From: DRQF01 sp964559135
GTDB lineage: Bacteria > Planctomycetota > GCA-002687715 > DRQF01
Assembly: GCA_964559135.1 (NCBI GenBank)
Contig: CAZLGG010000089.1
Location: 1 to 16,521 of the forward strand
Direction of reading: 5' to 3'
Length of the DNA stretch: 16,521 bases
Made by a program: the position numbers and the translations under genes. Of the stretch, positions 6,229-13,087 are shown piece after piece. The stretch's first letter is position 1, and each line of letters opens with the position of its first letter. The notes below the pieces were generated by a model that saw nothing but the letters and a program-made list of their open reading frames with translations, searched no databases and had not been told where the DNA came from.

Positions 6229-7452
6229 TCAGGGCTGAACGCGGAGCTGCTTCGGGCGGGTGAGCGTCACCTGGGGCTGGCCCTTGTAGAGCGAAACGGG
6301 GGACTCGATCACGACTTTCTTCCCGACCAGAGCATCGAGGTCGGGGAACCGGGCCATGGCGAGGGCCGGCACGTACGCCACGGCGGCCTTGCGGTAATCG
6401 ACGTCGAAATTGAGTGTGGCGCTGCGACCGCTGCGCGATCGATGGATCGCCGTCACCGTCCCCACGAGTTGCACGTCCTGGAGCAAGTGGGCGCGGAGTC
6501 TGCCCAACGCGTGGACGTCGATGCGGGGAGCGGACGGTGGGGCGATGGCCGGCACGGCCATGGGGACGGCCGGTCGCTCGAGATCGAAATCCAAGGGGAA
6601 GTCCGCCCAGACGGGCCGGTGGTCCGAAGGACTCTCCGGATTGTCGACGATCCCGGCCGTCTTCGCTTGCCAATCCGGTGTCGTCAGAATGAAGTCGATC
6701 TGTTCTCCCTTCTTGTCGCGGGGAAATGTGACCCGCTCCGCGGAAGGAATCTTCGCCGTCTGATCCGTCAACCACGTCATCAACGGAGCGAGGGTCTTCG
6801 CATCCCGGGTGTCGTTGAAGTCGCCCATGACGACCAGGGGGAGCTTGGGCTCTCTTCGACGGAGTTCCGCCAGAATACGATACGCCCCTTCGGCCTCGGC
6901 CCGCCTCCAGGCATCGCTCACCTTCTTCTTGCCGCGCTTCGACTTGAAATGAACCACACCGACTCCGAACTCCTCACCCTCGGCCAACCGAATACGGAAG
7001 ACGGGGAAGTCGCGGGCAAACCTGTGCATGGAATCAAGCGGACGGAGCCTGTGACTGCATGCCTCGACGATGGGAAAACGCGAGAGGATGCCGACATCGA
7101 TACCCCGGTGGTCGTTGCCCTCGAGAAGCTCGACGTAGGGGTAGGGATTCGAGAGTTCCCGGTTGAGAGCTTCCAGAATCCGCCGGTTTTCCACCTCCTC
7201 GACACCGAGGACGTCCGCATCGAGGTCGGAGATCATCCGCGCCGTTTCCGCCATGTCGAAACGGTTTTTCGGCGGCGTCCCCTCGTCGGGGCGATCCGGT
7301 TCATCTACGTGGTCGAACAGGTTGTAGAGATTCCAGGTCGCGAGGCGAAGAGTGCGCGCCCGTGCGTCCTTGGCCGCCGGCACCTGGGCCGTCTGTTGGG
7401 CCCCAAGACTCAGAGGGAAAAGAAGGAGAGCGGCGAGGATGCGAACGTTCAT
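6229..7452 (-). CDS. Secreted endonuclease/exonuclease/phosphatase (EEP) family protein with C-terminal OB-like domain
   Basis: This 407 aa protein starts with the signal peptide MNVRILAALLLFPLSLGA (1-18). The EEP metal-dependent phosphodiesterase fold follows (about 34-285), with all key motifs: ATWNLYNLFD (38-47, Asn41), GVEEVEN (83-89, metal-binding Glu), RGIDVGILSR (116-125), VVHFKS (166-171), GDFND (210-214, Asp211/Asn213) and SDHRPV (276-281, Asp277-His278). The catalytic set looks complete, so an active secreted DNase, RNase or phosphodiesterase is likely; the substrate cannot be told. Residues about 305-405 (LQDVQLVGTVTAIHRSRSG... and VVIESPVSLYKGQPQVTL) look like an OB fold that could bind nucleic acid, as seen beside EEP domains in some extracellular nucleases. 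The ATG at 7452 has GGAG about 7 bases upstream. The gene is first in the minus-strand cluster, 215 bp before the next gene. Nutritional use of extracellular DNA is a reasonable inference. Confidence 0.88.
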   Translation of the reverse strand: MNVRILAALLLFPLSLGAQQTAQVPAAKDARARTLRLATWNLYNLFDHVDEPDRPDEGTPPKNRFDMAETARMISDLDADVLGVEEVENRRILEALNRELSNPYPYVELLEGNDHRGIDVGILSRFPIVEACSHRLRPLDSMHRFARDFPVFRIRLAEGEEFGVGVVHFKSKRGKKKVSDAWRRAEAEGAYRILAELRRREPKLPLVVMGDFNDTRDAKTLAPLMTWLTDQTAKIPSAERVTFPRDKKGEQIDFILTTPDWQAKTAGIVDNPESPSDHRPVWADFPLDFDLERPAVPMAVPAIAPPSAPRIDVHALGRLRAHLLQDVQLVGTVTAIHRSRSGRSATLNFDVDYRKAAVAYVPALAMARFPDLDALVGKKVVIESPVSLYKGQPQVTLTRPKQLRVQP

Positions 7453-7521
7453 GGGGCACTCCGATTCCGAAAACAGGGCCGGAGGATAACACTCGCAACC
7501 GTCGACGTCCCCCCGACGTCC

Positions 7522-7542
7522 GGATCCGTCGAAGGCGGATCC
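7522..7542. repeat. Inverted repeat (7-bp stem) in the divergent intergenic region
   Basis: GGATCCG (7522-7528) and CGGATCC (7536-7542) form a 7-bp stem around a 7-base loop. Just to its left, GACGTC occurs twice (7504-7509 and 7515-7520) around five C, a second small dyad. On the minus strand both lie between the decayed fragment and the EEP gene start. There is no T-run, so terminator function is unproven. Confidence 0.4.
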
Positions 7543-7566
7543 CCAAGAGTCCGATGTCTCCCGTCG

Positions 7567-7717
7567 TCAGAGGATGAGGAACTGACCGCCTCCGAAGTGT
7601 TGAAAAGTGATCTCCCCCCCGGGAAAGGACGGCCAGAGCGCCGTCATCTGGTAACGCGGAGGTCGTCGTGAGGACTTGCCCTCCCGCGACATCGACAAGC
7701 AAAGGGGAAATGTATGT
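7567..7717 (-). pseudogene. Decayed 3' fragment of a secreted-protein gene sharing the GGGQFLIL tail
   Basis: On the minus strand one frame (7717-7661) reads TYISPLLVDVAGGQVLTTT right after a TAG. After the four bases 7660-7657 a second frame (7656-7570) reads RYQMTALWPSFPGGE then ITFQHFGGGQFLIL and stops at TGA (7569-7567). Joining the two by removing one base gives a plausible protein C-terminus. It matches two parts of the split protein: AGGQVLT (its residues 448-454) and its final GGGQFLIL. The fragment has no start codon, no RBS and no credible extension upstream, where it runs into the promoter region of the membrane protein gene. I read it as the relic of a paralogue, broken by a frameshift. 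The rest of the 401-base gap 7453-7853 shows only the dyads listed separately and no clear promoter. Confidence 0.5.
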
Positions 7718-7853
7718 CTACACGTCGTCCTGTGGGAGGAGCTCGACATCGGGCCTGCACTTCCACGATGGGGCGCGCTCCACGGCAGGAAACGGGCACG
7801 TCGCGCCCTCCCGCCGCCCTTTCAGGATGAGGGCGGATCGATACCATTCGGCC

Positions 7854-9785
7854 ATGGATGCCGACACGCGCCCCGACGAGAACGTCTCTCCGCCGACGCT
7901 CAATCGCCGTCGCGAGGGCCTCGTTCTTTTGGGGCTCCTCGTCTTCGCCGCGGTCTGGCTGAGCCCGCTCCTCGACGTGGGATTCACCGGGGACGACTAC
8001 CATCTCGTCGAACTCTTGCACCGGGGGAATACCGACCCCAACCGACTCACGTCGTGGGGTGCCGTTGGCCGTTATGTTCTCCATCCCGTGAGCGAGCGAT
8101 TCAGCCTCTACCGACCGGTGGTCACAGCGAGCTTCGGGATCAACCTGATGACGGGGGGGTTGAACGAGCGGGCCTTCGCCGCGACCAATCTCGTGCTTCA
8201 CCTTCTCGTGGGAGGTCTCCTCTTCCTGTTTCTCGGGATGCGGCTCCCCACGGTCCCTTTGCTCGGACGGGCTCTGGCGGTCCTGGCGTTTCTCACCTCT
8301 CCGCTCGTCAGCGAGACGGTCTCCTGGTCGTCCGCCCGGTCCGAAACCTTCTCCGCTCTTTTCGGACTGGGTGCGCTCCTCCTCGCCGGACGGGGTCGCC
8401 ATCGATGGGCTCTCGCGCTCTGCGCAGCGGCCCTGCTCTCGAAGGAATCCGCCGTCGTGTTCCCGCTCCTTCTTGGATTGGACGCGTTCCTCCATCTGCG
8501 CCGCACGAGCGACCCGGGCGCATTCATGGGGCGGGTGGTCCCCTTGGGTCTCCTCGTCGTGCTGTGGGTCCTGGCGCGATCCGTCGTCCTGGGAGGGCTG
8601 GTGGGTCACTACGGACATGTCGAAGGGGGCGGCGTCGCGATCCTCCCGTGGGCGGGGCGAGCCCTGCATGCGGCGATGGTGCTCATCGCGCCGGTGGGCA
8701 CGCTCCTGCTCGACGCCTCGACGGCGCGGATCGCCCTCCTCGCCCTCGAGGGCACGGCGGCCTTGGGCGCCCTCGCACTTTTTCTTCGACGTTCCATGGA
8801 CCGGGGCGGCCGCCTCCAAATCGCTGTCCTCATCGCTGTCCCGCTCACGTTGAGCGTGTTCGTCAACCCGGTCACCTTCCACCTGGTCGGGACCCGCGCG
8901 TGCTATACGCCGCTTCTCGGCTGGGCGGTCGTCCTCGCCGCGACGGGGCGCTTCCGAGGCCACCTGACCCTGCTTCCGCTTCTCACCGTCGTGGTCATCG
9001 GTCTCGCTCTTTCGCGGCCGAGTCAAAGGCTCCACGTCACAACCTACCGCAACATGCGGGCGACGATCGATTCCCTGCGGGCGCCGCTGGCCGACCTCGC
9101 GAACGCTCCCGTGGATACGTTGGCCGTTCTCTCCTATCACGAGGCCCGCTACTTCGACGACTCCTATGACATGTCATCCGGCATTCGCGCGGCCCTCAGA
9201 CCCCCCTTCACGGCGAAACCCTGGGAGCTGGCCAAAGTGACCTGCCAGAGCATCTCGCGACCGGGTTGGCACGAAGATTTCGTCGTCTTCGAACGTCTCG
9301 TCGCCAAAGAGCCGGAGCGGCTCGCGTTCTTCCGGCTGAAGGCCCTCGAAGGCGATGGAGAACGACCCCTCTACGAACTCGCGTCCGGGGGTTTCCTTCC
9401 CCCGCCCGCCGGGGCCGTCTTCGAGGCCGAGTCCCCCAGGGACGGAGCTCATCTCCACGTCGTTCTGAGCTCCCCCGATCCCCTCATCGCCTCCGCCCGG
9501 TTCGACTTCGCGGAGAAGAACATCGAAGCGGCCAGTTACCGATTCAGTCTGTCGGAATGCGACCACTGGCCCGAGGAGTACCCGCCGCTTCGGCCCGCGG
9601 ATCTCCCTTCCCGACAGATCGGCGATCGAACCGTCCGAACGGTCGTCATTCCGGCCGGGATTCTCCGTGCTTTCGGCGAGGTCCGCGACCGCCCGATGAT
9701 CTGGATCGTCGAGGCCCGAGACGCGGAGGGGCGCGTGCTCGCCCGCACCCGTCCCGCGTACTTTCGCGTGGATGTCGTTCCCTGA
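7854..9785 (+). CDS. Polytopic membrane protein, probable GT-C-fold glycosyltransferase (PMT/TMTC-like)
   Basis: Residues about 20-400 contain some ten hydrophobic helices. The first extracytoplasmic loop holds GFTGDDYHLVELL with a di-acidic Asp47-Asp48, the usual catalytic position in GT-C glycosyltransferases that use lipid-linked sugars. It is followed by SLYRPVVTASFGINLMTGG, then AATNLVLHLLV, SARSETFSALFGLGALLL and LLSKESAVVFPLLLGLD. This order (DD loop, YRP, N-x-x-x-H, S-x-R-x-E, SKE) is that of the TMTC/O-mannosyl-type and related bacterial proteins. Residues about 400-643 form a soluble domain with beta-rich segments near the C-terminus (AVFEAESPRDGAHLHVVLSS, RTRPAYFRVDVV). The target of glycosylation cannot be told. 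The start is uncertain: ATG 7854 (643 aa) and ATG 7827 are both in frame and neither has a strong RBS. 7854 is chosen because the sequence before it is unlike coding sequence and overlaps the remnant. The gene stands 78 bp before asd. Confidence 0.7.
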   Translation: MDADTRPDENVSPPTLNRRREGLVLLGLLVFAAVWLSPLLDVGFTGDDYHLVELLHRGNTDPNRLTSWGAVGRYVLHPVSERFSLYRPVVTASFGINLMTGGLNERAFAATNLVLHLLVGGLLFLFLGMRLPTVPLLGRALAVLAFLTSPLVSETVSWSSARSETFSALFGLGALLLAGRGRHRWALALCAAALLSKESAVVFPLLLGLDAFLHLRRTSDPGAFMGRVVPLGLLVVLWVLARSVVLGGLVGHYGHVEGGGVAILPWAGRALHAAMVLIAPVGTLLLDASTARIALLALEGTAALGALALFLRRSMDRGGRLQIAVLIAVPLTLSVFVNPVTFHLVGTRACYTPLLGWAVVLAATGRFRGHLTLLPLLTVVVIGLALSRPSQRLHVTTYRNMRATIDSLRAPLADLANAPVDTLAVLSYHEARYFDDSYDMSSGIRAALRPPFTAKPWELAKVTCQSISRPGWHEDFVVFERLVAKEPERLAFFRLKALEGDGERPLYELASGGFLPPPAGAVFEAESPRDGAHLHVVLSSPDPLIASARFDFAEKNIEAASYRFSLSECDHWPEEYPPLRPADLPSRQIGDRTVRTVVIPAGILRAFGEVRDRPMIWIVEARDAEGRVLARTRPAYFRVDVVP

Positions 9786-9863
9786 GGGCCACCGATCCTC
9801 CGGGATTCTTTGTGTCCTCCCTCACTCGCGCTACCCTGGCGCCATGAGAGAAAGACGCCCCTC

Positions 9864-10910
9864 ATGACCGCCCCCATCGCCGTCACCGTTCTCGGAGCCA
9901 CCGGCCTCGTCGGGCAGCGGTTCGTCCGACGCTTGGCCGGGCACCCCTGGTTTTCCGTCGCGCACGTCGTGGCCTCGGAACGATCCCTGGGGCTGCGCTA
10001 CGCGGACGCCTGCGCCTGGCGGGCCGGCGGTCGGCCCCACGCGGGGCTGGGAGACATGCGTCTCGAAGCCCTCGACGCGGCCGGGCAGGCGACTCCCGTG
10101 GTGTTCAGCGCCCTCCCGTCCGAGCTGGCGCGGGAGGTCGAACCGGCCTTCGCGAGGCAGGGCTCTCTCGTGTTCAGCAACGCCTCGGCGTGGCGCATGG
10201 AAGAGGATGTTCCTCTCATCGTGCCAGAAGTCAACGGACGAGCCCTCGAGCTTCTCGATCGCCAAAGACGCCTCCGCAACTGGTCGGGCGGCATCGTCAC
10301 CAACCCCAACTGCGTGACCGCGATCCTGAGTCTCCCGGTGGCCGCCCTTCACCGCGCAGGACGACTCACCGCCGTCCGCGTCTCCACGTTTCAGGCCCTC
10401 AGCGGGGCCGGAGCGCGAGGACTTTTCGCCCTCGACGCCCTGGACAACGTGATCCCTCACATCGCCAAAGAGGCGTCCAAGATCTCCGAGGAATTGGCCA
10501 AGATCCTGCCGACCGAAGGCGACCACGACCGGCCGGTCGTCAGCGCTTCGTGTCACCGCGTGCCGGTGAGCAACGGCCACGGCATGGATGTTTCCCTGGC
10601 GTTTCGCGACGGAGCTCCCACGGCGGAAGAGGCGCGCCAGATCCTTTCGACCTTCCGGGGCGACGATGAGCTCGAGACGCTGCCCACATCGCCCTTCCCC
10701 CCAATGCGCGTCCACGGGCTCCCCGACCGACCGCAACACGCCATCGATCTCGGAGACACCGACATGACCGTACACGTGGGAAACGTGGAACCCTGCCCGA
10801 TCATGGGGCTCAAACTCTATGCACTCGGTCACAATCTGGAGCGCGGGGCCGCCGGGGGCTCCCTGCAGAATGCGGAGTTGGCCCGTGTGATGGGATATAT
10901 TCGATCATGA
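9864..10910 (+). CDS. asd: Aspartate-semialdehyde dehydrogenase
   Basis: This 348 aa protein is of normal length. It reduces aspartyl-4-phosphate to aspartate-4-semialdehyde with NADPH, in the cytoplasm, at the branch to lysine/diaminopimelate, threonine and methionine. VTVLGATGLVGQRFVRRL (7-24) is the nucleotide-binding G-x-x-G-x-x-G turn. VTNPNCVTAILSLPVAAL contains the catalytic Cys150 in NPNC. HRVPVSNGHG (231-240) carries the conserved R-V-P-V-x-x-GH with His239. The active site looks intact, and the layout (NPNC followed by a SGAGARGLFALDALDN stretch and a late HVGN motif) resembles the archaeal/fungal-type branch; this is an impression. The ATG at 9864 is preferred over an upstream in-frame ATG at 9810, since AGAGAAAG lies 11 bases upstream of it. 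Its TGA overlaps the aspartokinase start as ATGA, indicating coupled translation. Confidence 0.95.
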   Translation: MTAPIAVTVLGATGLVGQRFVRRLAGHPWFSVAHVVASERSLGLRYADACAWRAGGRPHAGLGDMRLEALDAAGQATPVVFSALPSELAREVEPAFARQGSLVFSNASAWRMEEDVPLIVPEVNGRALELLDRQRRLRNWSGGIVTNPNCVTAILSLPVAALHRAGRLTAVRVSTFQALSGAGARGLFALDALDNVIPHIAKEASKISEELAKILPTEGDHDRPVVSASCHRVPVSNGHGMDVSLAFRDGAPTAEEARQILSTFRGDDELETLPTSPFPPMRVHGLPDRPQHAIDLGDTDMTVHVGNVEPCPIMGLKLYALGHNLERGAAGGSLQNAELARVMGYIRS

Positions 10911-11797
10911 GCATCGTGATGAAATTCGGCGGCTCCTCGGTGGCCACGGCCCGCGACATGGAGCGGGCGGCCACCCTCGTGGAATCCTCCCTCGATCAGG
11001 CGCCCGTCGTGGTCGTCTCCGCGATCGCCGGCGTCACGAACAGTCTCAGCGAGATCCCATTCCAATCGGATGCAGCGCGGACGGAGAATCGCACCCATCT
11101 CGAATCGATTCACATGAACGTCGCGGAGGATCTCTTCGGAAAGCCCTTGCCTCCAGGGCTGGACGACGCCATGGCTTGCATATTCGACTCGCTCGACAGC
11201 GACATCGCGTTGCTCCGGGCGACGGGCTTCGACGAATCCGTAGCGGAGACTCTGCTCACCTACGGCGAGCGACTGGTCCTCACGCTTTTCGCCACCTACC
11301 TCTTCCAGCGCCACTGCGATCTGAGACGCGTGGATGCTCGGCAGGTGATCCGCCTGAACGCTCTTGGCGCCGTCGACACGGACGCCACGCGCACCGCCGT
11401 CATGACGGACGTTCGTCCTCTGGTTCGTCCGGGGCGGGCCGTCCTCCTGGAGGGCTTCATCGCCGGCGATGTGGCGGGACGACCGTGCACCTTGGGCCGC
11501 GACGGCAGCGACTATACGGCGGCGCTGTTGGCACGATTCCTGGACGCCGAAAAACTGGAGATCTGGACCGACGTTCCCGGCGTTTTCACTCACGATCCCC
11601 GTTTGGAGCCGGAGGCCCGGTGGATTCCGGAGATGACTTTCGAGGATGCCCTCGACCTGGTGGAGCAGGGCGCCTCCGTCCTCCACGCTCGCGCCATCGA
11701 GGAACTCAGGGAAGCGGGGATTCCCATTCGCGTGCGGTCCTGTCGCGACCCCGCGGGCGACTCCACGCTCATCCATCTGAGACGGCATTCCTCGTGA
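10907..11797 (+). CDS. Aspartate kinase, catalytic domain only (no ACT domains)
   Basis: Aspartokinase phosphorylates aspartate with ATP, the first committed step to lysine, threonine and methionine. Hallmarks are MKFGGSSV (5-12, catalytic Lys6), VVVSAIAGVTNSL (38-50), TYGERLVLTLFATYL, LGRDGSDYTAALLA (196-209) and EIWTDVPGVFTHDPR (218-232). The wording GRDGSDYTAA and EIWTDV resembles the kinase half of ThrA/MetL bifunctional enzymes more than short LysC. The protein stops at 296 residues, right after the kinase domain (IPIRVRSCRDPAGDSTLIHL). The ACT domains that bind lysine or threonine, and any homoserine dehydrogenase half, are absent. There is no sign of a frameshift: the stop is followed at once by the next gene (TGATG overlap). 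It is therefore probably a feedback-insensitive monofunctional kinase, unless a separate ACT subunit exists. The start overlaps the asd stop by 4 bp. Confidence 0.93.
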   Translation: MSIVMKFGGSSVATARDMERAATLVESSLDQAPVVVVSAIAGVTNSLSEIPFQSDAARTENRTHLESIHMNVAEDLFGKPLPPGLDDAMACIFDSLDSDIALLRATGFDESVAETLLTYGERLVLTLFATYLFQRHCDLRRVDARQVIRLNALGAVDTDATRTAVMTDVRPLVRPGRAVLLEGFIAGDVAGRPCTLGRDGSDYTAALLARFLDAEKLEIWTDVPGVFTHDPRLEPEARWIPEMTFEDALDLVEQGASVLHARAIEELREAGIPIRVRSCRDPAGDSTLIHLRRHSS

Positions 11798-12918
11798 TGC
11801 AGCCCGCCGATCGACTGAACGGCGTGGGAATCTCCGCCATTCGCCGCATCGCACAAGGCGCGCCCGAAGACGCCATCTCTCTTGGGCTGGGAGAACCGAC
11901 ATGGGACATGCCGGAGCCCGCCCGCCGCGCGCTCGCAGCCTTCGACGGGGTGTGTTCCTATGGCCCGCAGCCCGGACGTTGGGAGGTCCGAGAGAGCATC
12001 GCCCGATACCACGGAGTGGATCCAGGCGACGTGCTGGTCACCCACGGAACCCAGGAGGCGCTGTATGTCATCGCCCAGGCCTTCCTGAACCCAGGAGACG
12101 AGGTCCTCGTTCCCGATCCGGGGTTCGTGGGTTACCCGGGCGTCATCCGCTTGGCCGGGGCCGTCCCGCGCCCGTATCGCCTTTCGGCGGACGACCGCTT
12201 CCGCCTCGACGCCGATGCCGTTGCGGAAACTCTCGAGAAGCACCCGCGCGCACGGATGATCATCCTGAATCACCCTTCGAACCCCACGGGAGGCGGAGCC
12301 AGCCTTCAAGCCCTCCGCGCCGTGGCGGACCTCGCGCGCGCGAAGCGCTTGCTACTGGTTTCGGATGAGGTCTACCGGGAGTTGCACTTCGATCTTCGCC
12401 CTCCGAGCTTGCTGGACGTCACCCATGACGGCTTCGTTCTCAATTCGGTGAGCAAGGGTTTCGGATGCCCGGGCCTGCGATTGGGATGGGCCGTCGTCCC
12501 TTCGGCAGCCATGCCTTCCTTGCGGATCGTGCACGGCTACGCCGTGACCTGCGCCTCGTCGCCGGCTCAGCGCGCCGCGGCCGCTCTGCTGGACGCTCGC
12601 GAAGAGGTCCTCCCCGCGGCGCGGCGTGAAGTCGGGGTGCGCTTCGACGCCCTTCGGGAAGCCCTGCGGGAGCATTTCGGTCACAAGATCGCACCCCCCG
12701 ACGGCAGCTTCTACCATCTCCTTCCCCTCCCCCAGCGGGAGACCGACGACCCTCTCGCTTTCTGTCTCCGCCTCCGCGAGAACGCCAAAGTCGTCCTCGT
12801 TCCCGGAGTCGCCTTCGGCGAGGCGGGCCGTCCTTTTGCGCGTCTGTCGTTCGCCGCTCTCCCTGACCGCATCCACGAGGCCGTGGCGCGATTGGCTCCT
12901 CACTTTCATACTTCTTAG
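11797..12918 (+). CDS. Class I/II PLP-dependent aminotransferase (probable aspartate aminotransferase)
   Basis: This 373 aa fold-type I enzyme starts with the ISAIRRIAQ...ISLGLGEPTWDMP motif (about 13-40). YGPQPGRWEVRESIARY (50-66) is the 'Y-x-x-x-x-G-x-x-x-LR-x-A-I' region. Asn162 in NHPSNPTGG binds the cofactor ring, Asp190 in VSDEVY binds the pyridine nitrogen, Lys220 in NSVSKGFGCPGLRLGW forms the Schiff base, and Arg349 in ARLSFAA binds the substrate carboxylate. All key residues are present. Sequence alone does not separate aspartate from alanine or other substrates. Its place directly after aspartokinase, with its ATG sharing one base with that stop (TGATG), favours making aspartate from oxaloacetate and glutamate. 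A GTG one codon earlier is also possible. It is last in the three-gene module and ends in TAG. Confidence 0.88.
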   Translation: MQPADRLNGVGISAIRRIAQGAPEDAISLGLGEPTWDMPEPARRALAAFDGVCSYGPQPGRWEVRESIARYHGVDPGDVLVTHGTQEALYVIAQAFLNPGDEVLVPDPGFVGYPGVIRLAGAVPRPYRLSADDRFRLDADAVAETLEKHPRARMIILNHPSNPTGGGASLQALRAVADLARAKRLLLVSDEVYRELHFDLRPPSLLDVTHDGFVLNSVSKGFGCPGLRLGWAVVPSAAMPSLRIVHGYAVTCASSPAQRAAAALLDAREEVLPAARREVGVRFDALREALREHFGHKIAPPDGSFYHLLPLPQRETDDPLAFCLRLRENAKVVLVPGVAFGEAGRPFARLSFAALPDRIHEAVARLAPHFHTS

Positions 12919-12934
12919 AAGCTACAACCCGGCC

Positions 12935-12952
12935 AAACCTTTTTTCAGGTTT
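12935..12952 (+). terminator. Possible weak intrinsic terminator after the aspartate module
   Basis: AAACCT (12935-12940) pairs with AGGTTT (12947-12952) around a pyrimidine loop (TTTTTC), and a C/T-rich stretch follows. The 6-bp stem is AT-rich and weak, so the evidence is slight. The remaining 169-base gap to the cytochrome gene has a TTGACA (13055-13060) but no fitting -10 box. Confidence 0.25.
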
Positions 12953-13076
12953 CTCCTTCCTTTCTCCCGTCTCCCTCCCCATCATGAGCGGTGGGGATGC
13001 GTTGTTCACGGTCGGTTCGCGACCGTACGCACCACTGAATCTCGCGCACCTAACTTGACATGGCATCGCGCCAGAA

Positions 13077-13083
13077 GAGGTGA
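13077..13083 (+). promoter_or_regulatory. Ribosome binding site of the cytochrome gene
   Basis: GAGGTGA ends 4 bases before the ATG at 13088, which opens a good signal peptide. The reading frame is open much further upstream, through the aminotransferase gene in another frame, so this site decides the start. Confidence 0.8.
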
Positions 13084-13087
13084 CTTC

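Noticed and set aside
4481..6238. 585-codon open frame on the + strand, opposite the secreted protein gene
   Set aside because: Arg/Pro/Gly/His-rich translation with no RBS, signal or domain. It mirrors the real gene's GC-rich third positions. Similar long antisense frames (301-1329, 6136-7671, 7644-9140, 9831-10832, 10829-11902, 14342-15340, 15356-16330) are explained the same way.
9810..9863. Upstream in-frame ATG that would lengthen asd by 18 residues
   Set aside because: The extra peptide is not part of the nucleotide-binding fold, which normally begins within a few residues of the start, and no RBS precedes it.
13055..13060. TTGACA box upstream of the cytochrome gene
   Set aside because: No plausible -10 sequence lies 16-18 bases downstream; that position falls in the ribosome binding site.
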